A DNA stretch of 64,000 nucleotides from Micractinium sp. NFX-FRZ. Lineage: Eukaryota; Chlorophyta; Trebouxiophyceae; Chlorellales; Chlorellaceae. Within the stretch, counting starts at the first letter, position 1. Every line of letters starts with the position of its first letter. The notes below the pieces were generated by a model. It made no database searches, had not been told where the DNA came from, and was given only the letters and a program-made list of their open reading frames with translations. The translations under genes and the position numbers were made by a program. Below are positions 43,284 through 54,300 of the stretch, piece after piece. Location of the stretch: NCBI GenBank assembly GCA_029339195.1, contig JAPTJF010000149.1, positions 62,001 to 126,000 of the forward strand. Direction: 5' to 3'.

Positions 43284-46200
43284 TCAGCCCGTCCTGGCGT
43301 CTGCCATGGCAGAGGAGGTGGCTGCTGCAATGGCCGCGTCGGACGCGTTGGGCAGCTGCACGCACAAAGGGGAGGCCAGGGGGAGGCGGGGATGTCAGCG
43401 GGGCCTGCGAGCTCAGCACACATCAGCGCACCCATTGGAGCACTCGTCCCATCAGTGATCGTACCAGCTCAAGCGCCCCAGGTTGCAGTGCGCTACTCCC
43501 CATGGCAACCCACTCTCCTCAAGCAACCTCATGCCACCACCAGTGAACTCACGTAGTAGTACTTCCCCTGGGCCGCCTTGGCAATCTCCTCCGCAAAGCC
43601 GGTGGACACAAACTTGTTCTCTGCAGGGGGGAGGGTGAGCGGTCCATGGCGCGCGGGGCGGGGCGGGTGGGTGGTTGTGGGAGGGTGCGGGGTGAGCGGC
43701 AGGATGATGCAGGGCAGCGCAGGGACGGCGCAGGGGCAAGGGGCTGCAACGCGCGAACACCGCAAGGCATGCGCCAGCAGCACCCATCCTAGCACCCTCC
43801 CTGCCCCATCCCTCCCTCCAGCCCCCCATCCATCACCCACCCACCTGTGTCAATGACCAGCAGGTTCATGCCCGCCGCCGCCAGCCGCTTGGCCATGTCG
43901 CGCACCTCGTCCTTCAGGTCCTCCTGCACATCACGGGAGGGCACAGCAAGGCCATGCAGCATGAGCACACACGCCCAAATGGGGCAGGCACGCCTCGGCG
44001 CGCTGCACACCCCGTCCCTCACGCCCTCGTGCACAAAGGTGCATCGCCTGGACATACTTCCATCCATCGTGTCAAGTCATGACTGTCATGGCGAGGCGCG
44101 CCTGCCAGCAGGCCCTCGCACACACAAGCCAGCAGGCTCAGGGGCCCGTGCCGCAACATAATGGACGCACCGAGGAGGGCTTGGGCGCGTCGGGCGCCAG
44201 CGCATCGGGGTCGTCGTTCGACTTGGCCAGGGAGATGTTGGCGCGCCCGTCGGTGATCAGCACCACCATGCACCGCCCAATGTCGCCGCCCTGCAGGGGG
44301 GTGGGGCCGGGCCGGGCGGTGATGATGATGGGGGAGAGGGGGAGGTGCGCAGGAGAGGAGCGGCAGGGCGGCGGCGGTAGCAACGGCAGGAGCACGGGCA
44401 GGGGAGGCGCTGGTACGCCTGGCGGCCGGGCTGGGCCCCACCATGCCAACAGCACCGTACACTACTGCACCCCATGCACCCCACGCCTGAGCTGGTCACT
44501 GCCCCACCCACCCCCCCGCCTCACCTGCATGGCCTGCGTGCCGAAGCGCACCGCCAGCGAGAGGCCGTGTGCCAGCGGGGAGCCGCCGCCGCAGGGCAGC
44601 GTGTCCAGCCGGCGGCGCGCCATGGCAATGGACTTGGAGGGGGGCAGCAGCACCTCGGCCTGCCGGTGGGGGAAGGAGCGACAGTCGAGGGTTGGGGCAG
44701 GCGTGGGGGGCAGGGCAACGAGGCGTCCCCATCTGCGCCACCAGGAGCTGCACTGCTGAACATAGCATGCGCAGCGCTTCCGCAGGCATCCGTGCTGCCA
44801 GCCACAGCGGCTGTAAGGCATGTGCCCGCCCGTCACGCCCCTGCCAACCACCCGGGCGCCCCTCCCAAGCCCCCCACCTTGTCTCCATAGAAGGGGATGA
44901 GGGAGACAAAGTCACGGCTTGTGTAGGACTCTGCCAGCAGCCGCATCACCGCGCCCTGCAGGCCGGGGAGGAGCAGCAGGGGAGGGCAGAGCGGCACTCA
45001 GGGTTGTGCAGCGGAAGTGCTTGGTATCGCACCACAGCACAAGCACACACGTGACCGGCCCCCAGGCCGCCCAGGGTTCAGGGGCATCACGGCACACAAG
45101 CAGTGCCCCGCCTTGCCAAAGGGCATGCGTGTAAGTGTCACGGGCCCATGCACCCATTCACAGTCCAGTCCAGAGCATTCCCCACATCAACAGTACCCCT
45201 GTCCTGCCCTGCTGTTACACCTGCTGTTACCTTTACACCTGCTGTAACCTGCTGTGAACATTACACCCTCTGCCCGGCCCACCTTGGCGGAGGACATGCG
45301 GTTGAGCGCCATGGAGCCGGAGGCATCCACCACAAACATGACCAGGGCACCCGCCTTGCGCGCCAGACGCTTGGCCCGCATATCGCTCTTCTCCACATAC
45401 ACGGGCCGCTCGGTCTTGCCCTCTGCAGGCGCGATGCGGTGTGGAGCGGGTGTCAAGGGGTGAGGAGGGTGGGTTGTGATGCGAGCCAGGCACAAGGGCG
45501 GAGCAGAGGGCGGGTGGGCGGCACGCGGGGGGCGACGCAGAAACGGGCCCCCTCTCCTGCACTGCTGTCAACACCATTGACAGCGCGCCCTCCGCCCCCA
45601 CGTCCCCCAGCCCGTGCTGCCCAGACCCAGCCCGGCCCGGCCCAGAGTGACTCACCGCTGCGCTGGCGCTCGCGCCGCGCCTTCTGGTAGGGCGCCGCCG
45701 TGCGCAGCGTCGCGTCCACTGCCAGCCGCCGCACCTTGTTGCCCTTGGGGAGCATGGGCTTGATGTCTGGGGGGGGTGGAGGGAGGACAGGGAGACGAGA
45801 CGAGAAGAGCGTGAGGAAGAGGGGAAAAAGGCGGGGGCAGAGGTGGGCCAGCGGCTGTGCAGCAGCCTCGCATGTGCGGCAAGGGAAATGCCTCCAGTGA
45901 ACTGCGGCCATCCCCGACCTGCGAGGCAACATGCCAGCCGGCACTGCTGCCCACTCATCCCAGCGTCAGCACTGCTGCCGGCTCAGCCCCAGCGCCAGCG
46001 CCAGCGCCGGCTCAGCACCCCCTTTGCCCCAGCGCTCACAGCGGCCGCGGTCGTCTGAGAAGATCATGGTCTTGGCGCGCCCGGTGCGCCCCTGCGCACG
46101 CTGCTGCTGCTGTGCAAACATGAGGATGGAGGGGTCCAGGATGACGCCCTCGCTCTCAAACATAAACTGCTCCGGGATCTGGTCGTTCTGCTGCTCCTGC

Positions 46201-49200
46201 TCCTCGTCCTGCGGCAGGCGGGGGGGTGCGGGAGGGCACACGGGGTGGAGGGTGAGGGAGGAGGGTACAGGGAGGGGAGGGGAGGCAGGGCAGACACGCT
46301 GGGCGGCAGGCTGGGGTGGTGTGAAGCAGCTGGCCCAGCCACGGGGATCCTAGCCACCTAGCCTCTGCCTACGGTAATGGTGGCCACGACACGCAGCAAC
46401 GCACCCTGCCCTGCCCTGCCCTTTCTGCCCGCAGGCCTACCACCAAGCCCCCACCTGCTCCTCCTCGTTCTCCTGCTCCTCCTCCTCCTCCTCCTGATCC
46501 TGCTGGTCCTGCGGCGGCGGAGGCGGCGGCGGCGGCGGGGGCTGCTCCTGCACAGGCGGAAGGGGGCAGCAGCACAGGAGAGGACTCAGCGCCGTGTGCG
46601 GTATGCTGGCAGGCCAGGCATGGGGTTGCTCAACGATTACTGATGCTCTTTGGCACCCTTTCCTGGCAGCAGCCCAAACACGGCTGCACACAGGCAAGCC
46701 GTACACACAACCGCACCAACCACGGCACTCCCCTCCCAGCCACTGAGGGCCCCATATGCAGTGCCGTCTTGTCTGCACTGTGCCCCTCGGTTTCGCCTCT
46801 GCTTGCATCCCACGCCTTCTCTATCACAACTCGGCCCCAACCCCCGCTGCTGCACTTACGTCCTCCGGCGGCGGCATGTCTGTGAGGGTGGAGCGCGGCA
46901 GGATCACCAGCTGCACCGCCTTCTGGAGATCATCAGGCTCGACCTGCAGGCGGGCGGCAGCATGGAGCGGGCGGGCAGGGCAGACAGTCAGTCGGGGGCA
47001 GCGCACAGGGCCTGGCAAGGGCAGGCAGGACAAGAGTCCTCAGGCTGAACCTGCGGTGACCAACCCAGGCACGTGGGCTCGGCAATCCACCTCTTGCTGC
47101 GTGCCGCGTGGGCATCTGCCTCGGTCGCGCAGGGTTGAGGCAGCCTTCCGCCGTGGCCGAACAGCTGCTTGTGCCCGGTCACGCCAACCGCTGTCCTCCA
47201 CAACCCTGCCCTAAACTGCCCGCCCCCCGCCCAGCCCAGCCCAGCGCCCCACCTTGTCCCGCCCCTCCAGCGCCGCCGCCGCCTTGGCCACGCGCACCGC
47301 AAACAGCTCGGCGCGGTGCCCCTGCACGCCGCCCCGCCGCGCCTCCTCCACCAAGTACTTGACCTGCCGCTCCCCAATGTTCACCTCCTGCAGGTACTCC
47401 CGCGCAAACACAATCTGCGGGGCGGGGCAGCGGCGGCAAACGGGGGCACAGGGTTGAGGTTGTGTTGGGTGGGTTGAGCTATTCAACCCTACATCCATCC
47501 GCCAATGGGCATGCGGCCCGTCGACGGTGTCCTCCACATGTCAAGGGCAGCGCACACGCCCCTCCACACACGCTTTCTGTCACCTAGCCCCTGTGCCTCC
47601 TCCCCCGACCCCACCTGCGTGCACAGCCCGTCGGTGGTCTCCTCCGACTCGGACAGCATCTGGGTGGGCTCATCCTGGAAGCGCGCCGCACTCTCCACCG
47701 CGTTCACCCGCTCCTGGAAAGTCCACTGCACGTCCGCAGACAGCGTCATGGCGATGCGGTCCAGCAGGTGCTCACGCAGCGGCCCCTCCTCGGGGTTGTA
47801 TGTCGCAATCAGCAGCGGCTTGCAGCTGCACAGGGGGGTATACGGGAGGGAGCAGGGGCAGCGGGAAGCACAGCGAGCAGCGTGAGGGTGGCGTGTGGCT
47901 GCGTTGCGGCATGCCGTGGTAGAGCGCAGCGGGCGCGGGTGCTGCCACGTCAGCACCACCGCCACTCACGGGTGGGAGATGGAGATGCCCTCGCGCTCCA
48001 CCACGTTGACACCGTCAGACAGGATGGACAGCAGCAGGTTGGCGATGCCGTCGTCTGCGGGAGCACAACCAGGCAGGGAGGTGAGCATGTGCGCAGAATG
48101 GCTCGAGTAGGGGAACTCGGCTGCCCCCTCGCTCCGCCTGCTGCCGCCTGGCGAGGGCGCCAGGCCATGCGTTGACATGTTGGACGACACACACCCAGCC
48201 GCCCCCATCGCCAGCGCTCATTCTAATGCAAGGTGTCCCCGGCACCTGCCCCACCCACCAGCACCCCCTCCACACACCACAACCCCACCCGACATCCCAC
48301 TCACACAGCAGGTTAAGCTCGTGCACACGCATGAATGCCTGCAGGCCCCGCCACCCACCTTCCCACTCACGCTCCTTCTTACCCAGTGTGCACACCAACA
48401 CACACCCACAACACATGCAATCCCACTCACCCAGCAGGTTGAGCTCGTCGACGTACAGGATGCCACGGTGCGCCTCCGCCAGCAGGCCGGGCTGGAACAC
48501 GGGCTTGCCCTCCTGCGGCGGCACGGCACAACACGAGCATGGCAGGTGCGCAAGTGTTGGCAGAACGCTTCGACCCACACACCTTCACTTCGCCCCACCT
48601 CTTCTCTTTCTCAGCCATTTGCACGGCCTCCGCATCCCGCCCCCGCCCCGCCACTGCGCCGGGAGCTGCATAACTTCCCCGCACCTTCATGGACGCCTCA
48701 ATGTCGACGGTGCCCACCAGGCGGTCCTCGGTGACACCCAGCGGGATCTGCACAAACGGCGCGTCCTTGATGCGCGTCTTGATCTCCTGGCCAGCCAGGC
48801 GCTCGGCCAGGCCGTCCTGCAACAGCGCACATGGGGGGAGGATGTAAGCCATCAGTTACAGAACAAAACGTGCGCGCTTTGATCCCCCTTTCAGGCAGGC
48901 CGCCCTGCTTGCCTGGGAAAGATGCAAGCAGGGGAGGCAGGGGCTTGGACACAGACCAGGGCAGATCAGGTGAAAGTAGGCCATGCACATCCCCCGGTGA
49001 CATTGCCGCAACACCTTGCCCGCCTCGCTCGCACACTGAGCAAAGCGTGTTGGCCCCTGTGCCGGCCGGAGCGCAGCACCCAGACCCCAATTCAAAAGGA
49101 TCCAGCGCTTGCCCCCCTCTACCAGCTGTCGCCACTCAAGGCACCTCCCACCCGCCCAGCACCCACCTCCCACTGCTGGGGGTCCTCTGGGTCAGCATTG

Positions 49201-49803
49201 CAGAACGACCCCTGCACCACCTCAATCGGTGGCATCAAAGCGTGCACGCCGCGCGCCATGATGGACTTTGCGGTTCCGCGGCGCCCCGCAATGGCGATGC
49301 CGCCCACGGCGGTGTCCACGCTGCCCAGCAGCAGCGCCTGCTTGATGTGGTCCATGCCCACGACAGCAGACAGAGGGAAGGCGCGCTGCAGGCGGATGGG
49401 CTTGTCGGAGATGAAGCCCACGTTGTTCTCTGCGGCCTCCATGTCAGCGGCCAGCTTGGCTGCACAGAAGCACGGCCGGGAGAGGGGATGTGTGGAGGTG
49501 ACTGATGCAGGGATGTTGAGAGGGCAGGTGCGCGGGGCAGGCAAAGAGAGCAGGGAGCTGCCTGCCGCCGCTCCCCGCCCGCAGCTGCCGCCACCCGCCC
49601 GCCGGCCGCTTCGCAGCGTGAGGTGCCTCACCCCGCCTCTCCACATCGGCGTCGACCTCCGCCACGGCGTTGCACTTCAGGCTGGTGCGCCGGGCCTGGC
49701 CCTGCAGCGGGCGAGGCGCGGCCAGGCGGCGCCCGGTGCTGTAGCTCGAGCGAGCGGCCGTGAAGGGCGCCCTAGCGCCCCGCAGCACGCCCACTTCCTG
49801 CAT
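43284..49803 (-). CDS. CHLD: Magnesium-chelatase subunit D, plastid precursor (~761 aa)
   Basis: Part of the ATP-driven Mg-chelatase (CHLI/CHLD/CHLH) inserting Mg into protoporphyrin IX, the committed chlorophyll step. Exons: 49803-49632, 49459-49167, 48816-48685, 48512-48431, 48054-47970, 47825-47615, 47414-47253, 46943-46860, 46547-46455, 46208-46040, 45766-45656, 45422-45283, 44955-44878, 44659-44525, 44290-44171, 43923-43845, 43620-43553, 43355-43284. An Arg/Ser-rich transit peptide precedes [11 protein letters not shown]. The AAA-like N-domain has [27 protein letters not shown] (degenerate Walker A), [19 protein letters not shown] and [21 protein letters not shown] polyproline plus Glu/Gln-rich linker (exons 9-10) follows, then a von Willebrand A domain with MIDAS motif [24 protein letters not shown] and [10 protein letters not shown], ending [18 protein letters not shown]. 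Length equals the plant family norm. The in-frame ATG at 49986 upstream adds residues unlike a transit peptide, so 49803 was preferred. Confidence 0.95.
48295..48340 (-). repeat. Exon-edge echo of CHLD exon 4
   Basis: Copy of the exon-4 end plus donor (real DELNLL then GTGAGTGGGA; echo HELNLL then GTGAGTGGGA), offset 126 bases in the following intron. A shorter third copy of the donor part lies at 48361-48370. Confidence 0.85.
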
Positions 49804-51340
49804 GGCTGCGCTGGCCGGCTGGCACGCAGCGAAGGGAGGGTGGCCGGGAGTCGCTGTCACTAGGGGTGGCACACTGGGCCCCCTGGCTGCTGCAAATAGT
49901 TCCTCCGAGGTCACAGATTGCGCGGTTGCGCAGGTTTGCCCAATGCAAGCCGACGCCAGTGTAAATTCACCGAGGCTATCTTCCACGTGGCCAGATAGCT
50001 CGGGCGCCAGGACGCAGTAAGACGAGATTGGGGCACAATGGACACCTTGTCAGTGCTTGCGCGGTCATATGCTGTGCTGCCCTGATCGGGGAAAGCTCGG
50101 GCCACACCCGACCCACCATGACTGTCGGGGGGAGAGCCTGTTAGGCTTGCCACCATGGCTTGAAACGCAGCCACACTTGCTGCAATCGTTGGAAGGGGCG
50201 ACCGGCAGAACTACCGTCAGAATAGGAGGTGTGGCAATGGTGGCGGGGCCCCGCGGGGCGGGAGTGGCGGGGGCTGCGGCATTGTTGTTGATTCGCTGCG
50301 AACTCGTGTCTGCAGACCTTGCGATTCGGCGCAGAGCGGTGGCATATGCCCAGCTGTGGTTGCCTATTATATCCTGTAAATCAGCACTTGCTTGCCGCTC
50401 GCCACCATGCTGTCTTGCTGGTCTGTTGTGGCCACTTCCGGGAGGTCAGGCCAAGCACTGCGCATGCTGGTTTGCCCGTGCTGCATGTGCTGCACATCCT
50501 TGATCCTGAAACAACACCAGCACACACCACCGTCGCAGCTGCACGTGCAGCCTATCTTGTGCGCTCTCAGAAGCGTGTTCACAGCTTTGTTGGCCAGGAC
50601 TGGCAGCAACGGCAAGCCATCCCGGTTGTCGTTGTGGAATGCCATCAGCAGCATGGCAAACTTGCAGGGTCCTGGGATGCTGAGCCGCAATTTGGCTGGT
50701 AGTGCAGAAGGTCGAGAGTTTAGTTGGGGGACTGTAGGGAAGCCGGGCAGGCACCCATATTTGCGTCTGGCACGGCACTGCAGTGCACGCATGGCCGATC
50801 AACATATGCATTGTTGAAGAAGAGGCTGGAAGGGGGTTGTATGGCTGTCCAGCGGGGGGTGCCAGTTAGGGAAGAGAGTGCACCAGACTGCCCCAGCGCT
50901 GCCGTCTGGAAGCGGTTGGGCCCAGAAGCTGGCACCCGTCCATGTTGCTGCTCTTTTGCTTGCCACATCCCTCCCATGACATTTGAACTGGTCATACCAG
51001 AGAGCTCGGCGAATGCTCACAAGCTTGCAAGTCTGCCAGCAAGCTTGTGGTACCCAACAGCATGCTGGCACCGCAGTGGTAGTCTGGCCGCCAGCTCATG
51101 ATGTGTGGCCAGGGCTGCACCTCCTCCCTGTGACGATGTCCGCGCTGCCCCGCACTTCCTCCACCCTCTGATCGCCTGACCGCCGGCCAAGGCGCGCGCT
51201 GGCGGCCAAGCCCTCAACCCCACTTCAAAACTGAGCGGCCCGAACTCTCCCCCCGAGTTATAAGGCGTGCTGGCGGGCTGCTGGGAGCTTGGGAACGTCC
51301 ACAAATAACAGGCCCTCCGTCTGGTGACAAGACGATCGCC
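49804..51340. promoter_or_regulatory. Divergent intergenic region, CHLD / CBM45-like gene
   Basis: 1.5 kb between two head-to-head plastid genes, with lower GC than the genes around it, especially 50300-51050. Several 100-150-codon open frames occur on both strands but show no family resemblance and no splice-coherent extension; I do not call them. A TGTAA at ~50376 on + and an AT-rich patch (CTATTATATCC) nearby leave room for a non-coding or small unrecognised transcript. Confidence 0.4.
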
Positions 51341-54300
51341 ATGCAGGCCTCTTGTGGGGTCAGCCTGGCGCCTTGCGCCCGCCTGGCGCCCTCCTGGAGC
51401 CGGGCGCAGCGTCGAGCAGGCCAGATGGGCGGCGGCGCGGCCAGCAGCCAGCGCGTCGGCAGGTGCGGCAGCCGGCGCCGCCACCCGCCGCCGGCGGTGC
51501 GCGCGTCGGCAGCCGCCGACTTTGCTGACCTGCGGGCCGCCGCTGCTGAGGCCGTGGCGAATGCACAGGCCAAGCTGCCCAAGCTGGAGCAGGCCAAGCG
51601 TGCGGCAGAGCAGCACCGCGAGCCGGCGGCGGAGGCGGAGCGGCACTGGCAGGAGCTGCACGGTCAGCTAACTTCACTCCAGAAGGAGACAGCGTCAGCA
51701 ATGAAGTCGCTGCGGGAGGGGGTGGTGAATGCCGCAGGCGGCGAGGCGGTGGCCACGCATGCCATGCTGCAGCGCCACGTGGCGGAGCGCGTCGCCTACT
51801 TCCGGGCAAACCACGGGCTGGCGGACGCGCAAGTGTGGAAGGTGGGTGCGGGCGACCTGGGCGGGCATTGGGGGGGACCGTACTGCAAGGGGGCCTGCTG
51901 GCAGGAATAGGTAGTGCGTGCAAGATACTGGGGTCCGGTCCGGGGCTTGTCCGCGTTTGATTCATCGCTGCTGCCCCTCCGCTGCTAACGTGCCCATTCA
52001 GCCCGGCGCCTACTGCTCTGCCGTGACGCCGCTTTGCCTGCCGCCTGCTCGTCGCCCCCAGCCTGCAGTACCAACACATAGCAGTACCATCACATAGAGC
52101 CCGCCGCTGTTCAGAAACCCACCGCTCGCCCCTGTCCCCGCCCCCTTGCCACCGCCTCATCACGCAGGAGTTTGCGCCGCTCGACCTGCCGCTGCACTCC
52201 ATCCCTGGCGGCAAGATGGTGTACCACCTGGCAGCCGCTGAGCTGGACGGCGAGCGCTACGCTGTGGTCGCGCTGGGCATCTCCAACCCCTTCCTCTTTG
52301 ACAACCTGCGCTCTCTTATCATGCACTGGGGCGTGACCGAGGGGCAGCACGCCGGGTGGGCGCAGCCGCCCAAGGGCTGGCACTCCTCGCCGGGCGTCAG
52401 CACGGTGAGGCGCCCAGCGGGCGCCAGCAGGGCCGGGGCAGGGACTTGGCGTTTTGTAGTTCGAGGGAGAGGGCTGGGGGAAGTATCTGGGGACACGTCT
52501 GGGTGTCAGTACTTGTGGGCGTGACTTCTAAGGAAATGTTACGGCTGCGGAGGAACCTGCACTGGCCGCGCCTGCTTGGCGGGCCATGCGGGCCTCGCCC
52601 CCGCTCCCTTCTCTGCTCCCCCTTGTGACTCGTCCCACATTCTGCTTCCTGACCCCTGCAGCCCGCGGGGGAGCGCGCGTGGGAGACGGTGTTTGGCGCC
52701 TACGCCCCCGTGCTGCGTGGCGAGTCGGTGCTGGATGCCGCCGTCTACTCTGTGGTGCTGCAGGTCCCACTGGAGGGTGAGCAAGCGGGGCCAAGCCATT
52801 GTGTATGCATGTGTGACAGGGGGTCGTTTGTGTGGCTGTGTGAGTGTGCGCGTGCAGGTCCCGCTGTAGGGTGAGTGGAGCCCCGTGCCATCCTGGTATT
52901 TGAGATGTGCCGCCGCGGGGCGCGAGTCTGTTCTGTGCAATCTGTATCCGACTGGTTGGTCTGCTTACCACCCTGCACCCCACTGGAACGTGCATTGTTG
53001 GGCGGGTGGGCGCCCGGTGTGGATGTGGCTGGTCCCTGGCGTGCCTGCCTCCCTCTTCAAGCGTGCTTGCTGGCAGGGCCTGTCCTGGCGGAAGCGTCCA
53101 GTCAGACCTCCCACACTGCCTCCGCGTGCCTGCCTGCCTGCCTGCCCGTCATCCCATGCAGGCATGCTGGAGCTGCATGGCGGCGTGAAGTGCGTGCTGC
53201 GACGCACAGACCACGGCCAGCCAGAGTGGATCAAGGGCGGGTGAGTGGGGTCGATGAGGGGTGGGGCAGGGAGGGGGGGAGGCGCCTGGGGAGGGGAGCA
53301 GGGCACAGGAGGTGTCGGGCACATCCCCGCCGGCCCGCTTCAGCGACGCTGCTGCCACTGTGCCATCTGGCTCCTGCTGTGCGTGTTCCTCGAAATGGCC
53401 TTTGCTCCTCTTCCCATGCACGCAGACACCACAACAACGCCGACTTCTTCCTGGACTTTGGCCCCGCCATCGACCTGTTTGAGCGCAAGCGGCGCAAAGC
53501 CCAGGTAAGGGTTCCCTCACAGGGCAAGAGGCAGGGGGGCGCCTTGCCCAACCCTGGCTGCCTGTGCAGCAGCAGGCGGCTGCGGCATTCAGGCCCAGCC
53601 CAGCCCAGGAAGAGGCGCGCCTGGGAAGACTGGCTGCGTGCCGCTAGCCCATCTGACTTGCACTAGGCATGCCTGAGCTGTGCGTCACTGGTGCAGATCA
53701 GTTACCCGGCTCTGCTGCCCTGTTCCCCTGGCCCGACCCGGCCTTGCCACCCCACCCTCCTCCCCCCCTGCCCGTGCTCGATTGCAGGCCGCCGCCATCG
53801 CGGCAGCCCGCGAGCTGGCGCGCGCAGCAGCCCTGGAGAAGGCGGCGGCCGCGCTGGCGGTGGCCAAGGGCGGGCGGGGCGCTGCCAAGGGGGCAGCAGC
53901 CGTGCCTTTGGATGTCAAGGAGTGGGCAGCCCTGCTGGATTCTGATGAGTGGGGGGAGACTGATCTGGAGGAGCTGCTCAAGGTGAGGGGGCGGCTTGCA
54001 CCTACTGCCACAAGCTGCCCGCTGTCGTGTGGGGAGGGGCGGGGTGACTTTGTGGCTGGGTGTGCCGCCTTGCTGGGCTCGGATGAGTAGGGGGAGGCTG
54101 CAGCTCAAGGTGAGGTGGCGGCTGAGAGGCTGTTTTGAAAGGTCCTCATGCACCATCTCCACATGCTTCCCTGCTGCCATGTGGGTTGGTGGGGTGGGGC
54201 CGATCTTCCTACCGTCAAGGGGGAGCCTGCTCTCGAAGCGGCTTTGAGTGTTGGTTTCCGGGGTTGCCTGCTGGATGGGCCGCCCTGCCGCTGATTGATT

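Noticed and set aside
50057..50811. Overlapping 100-150-codon frames on both strands
   Set aside because: No recognisable motifs, no coherent exon chain, composition not like neighbouring coding exons; left as unassigned.
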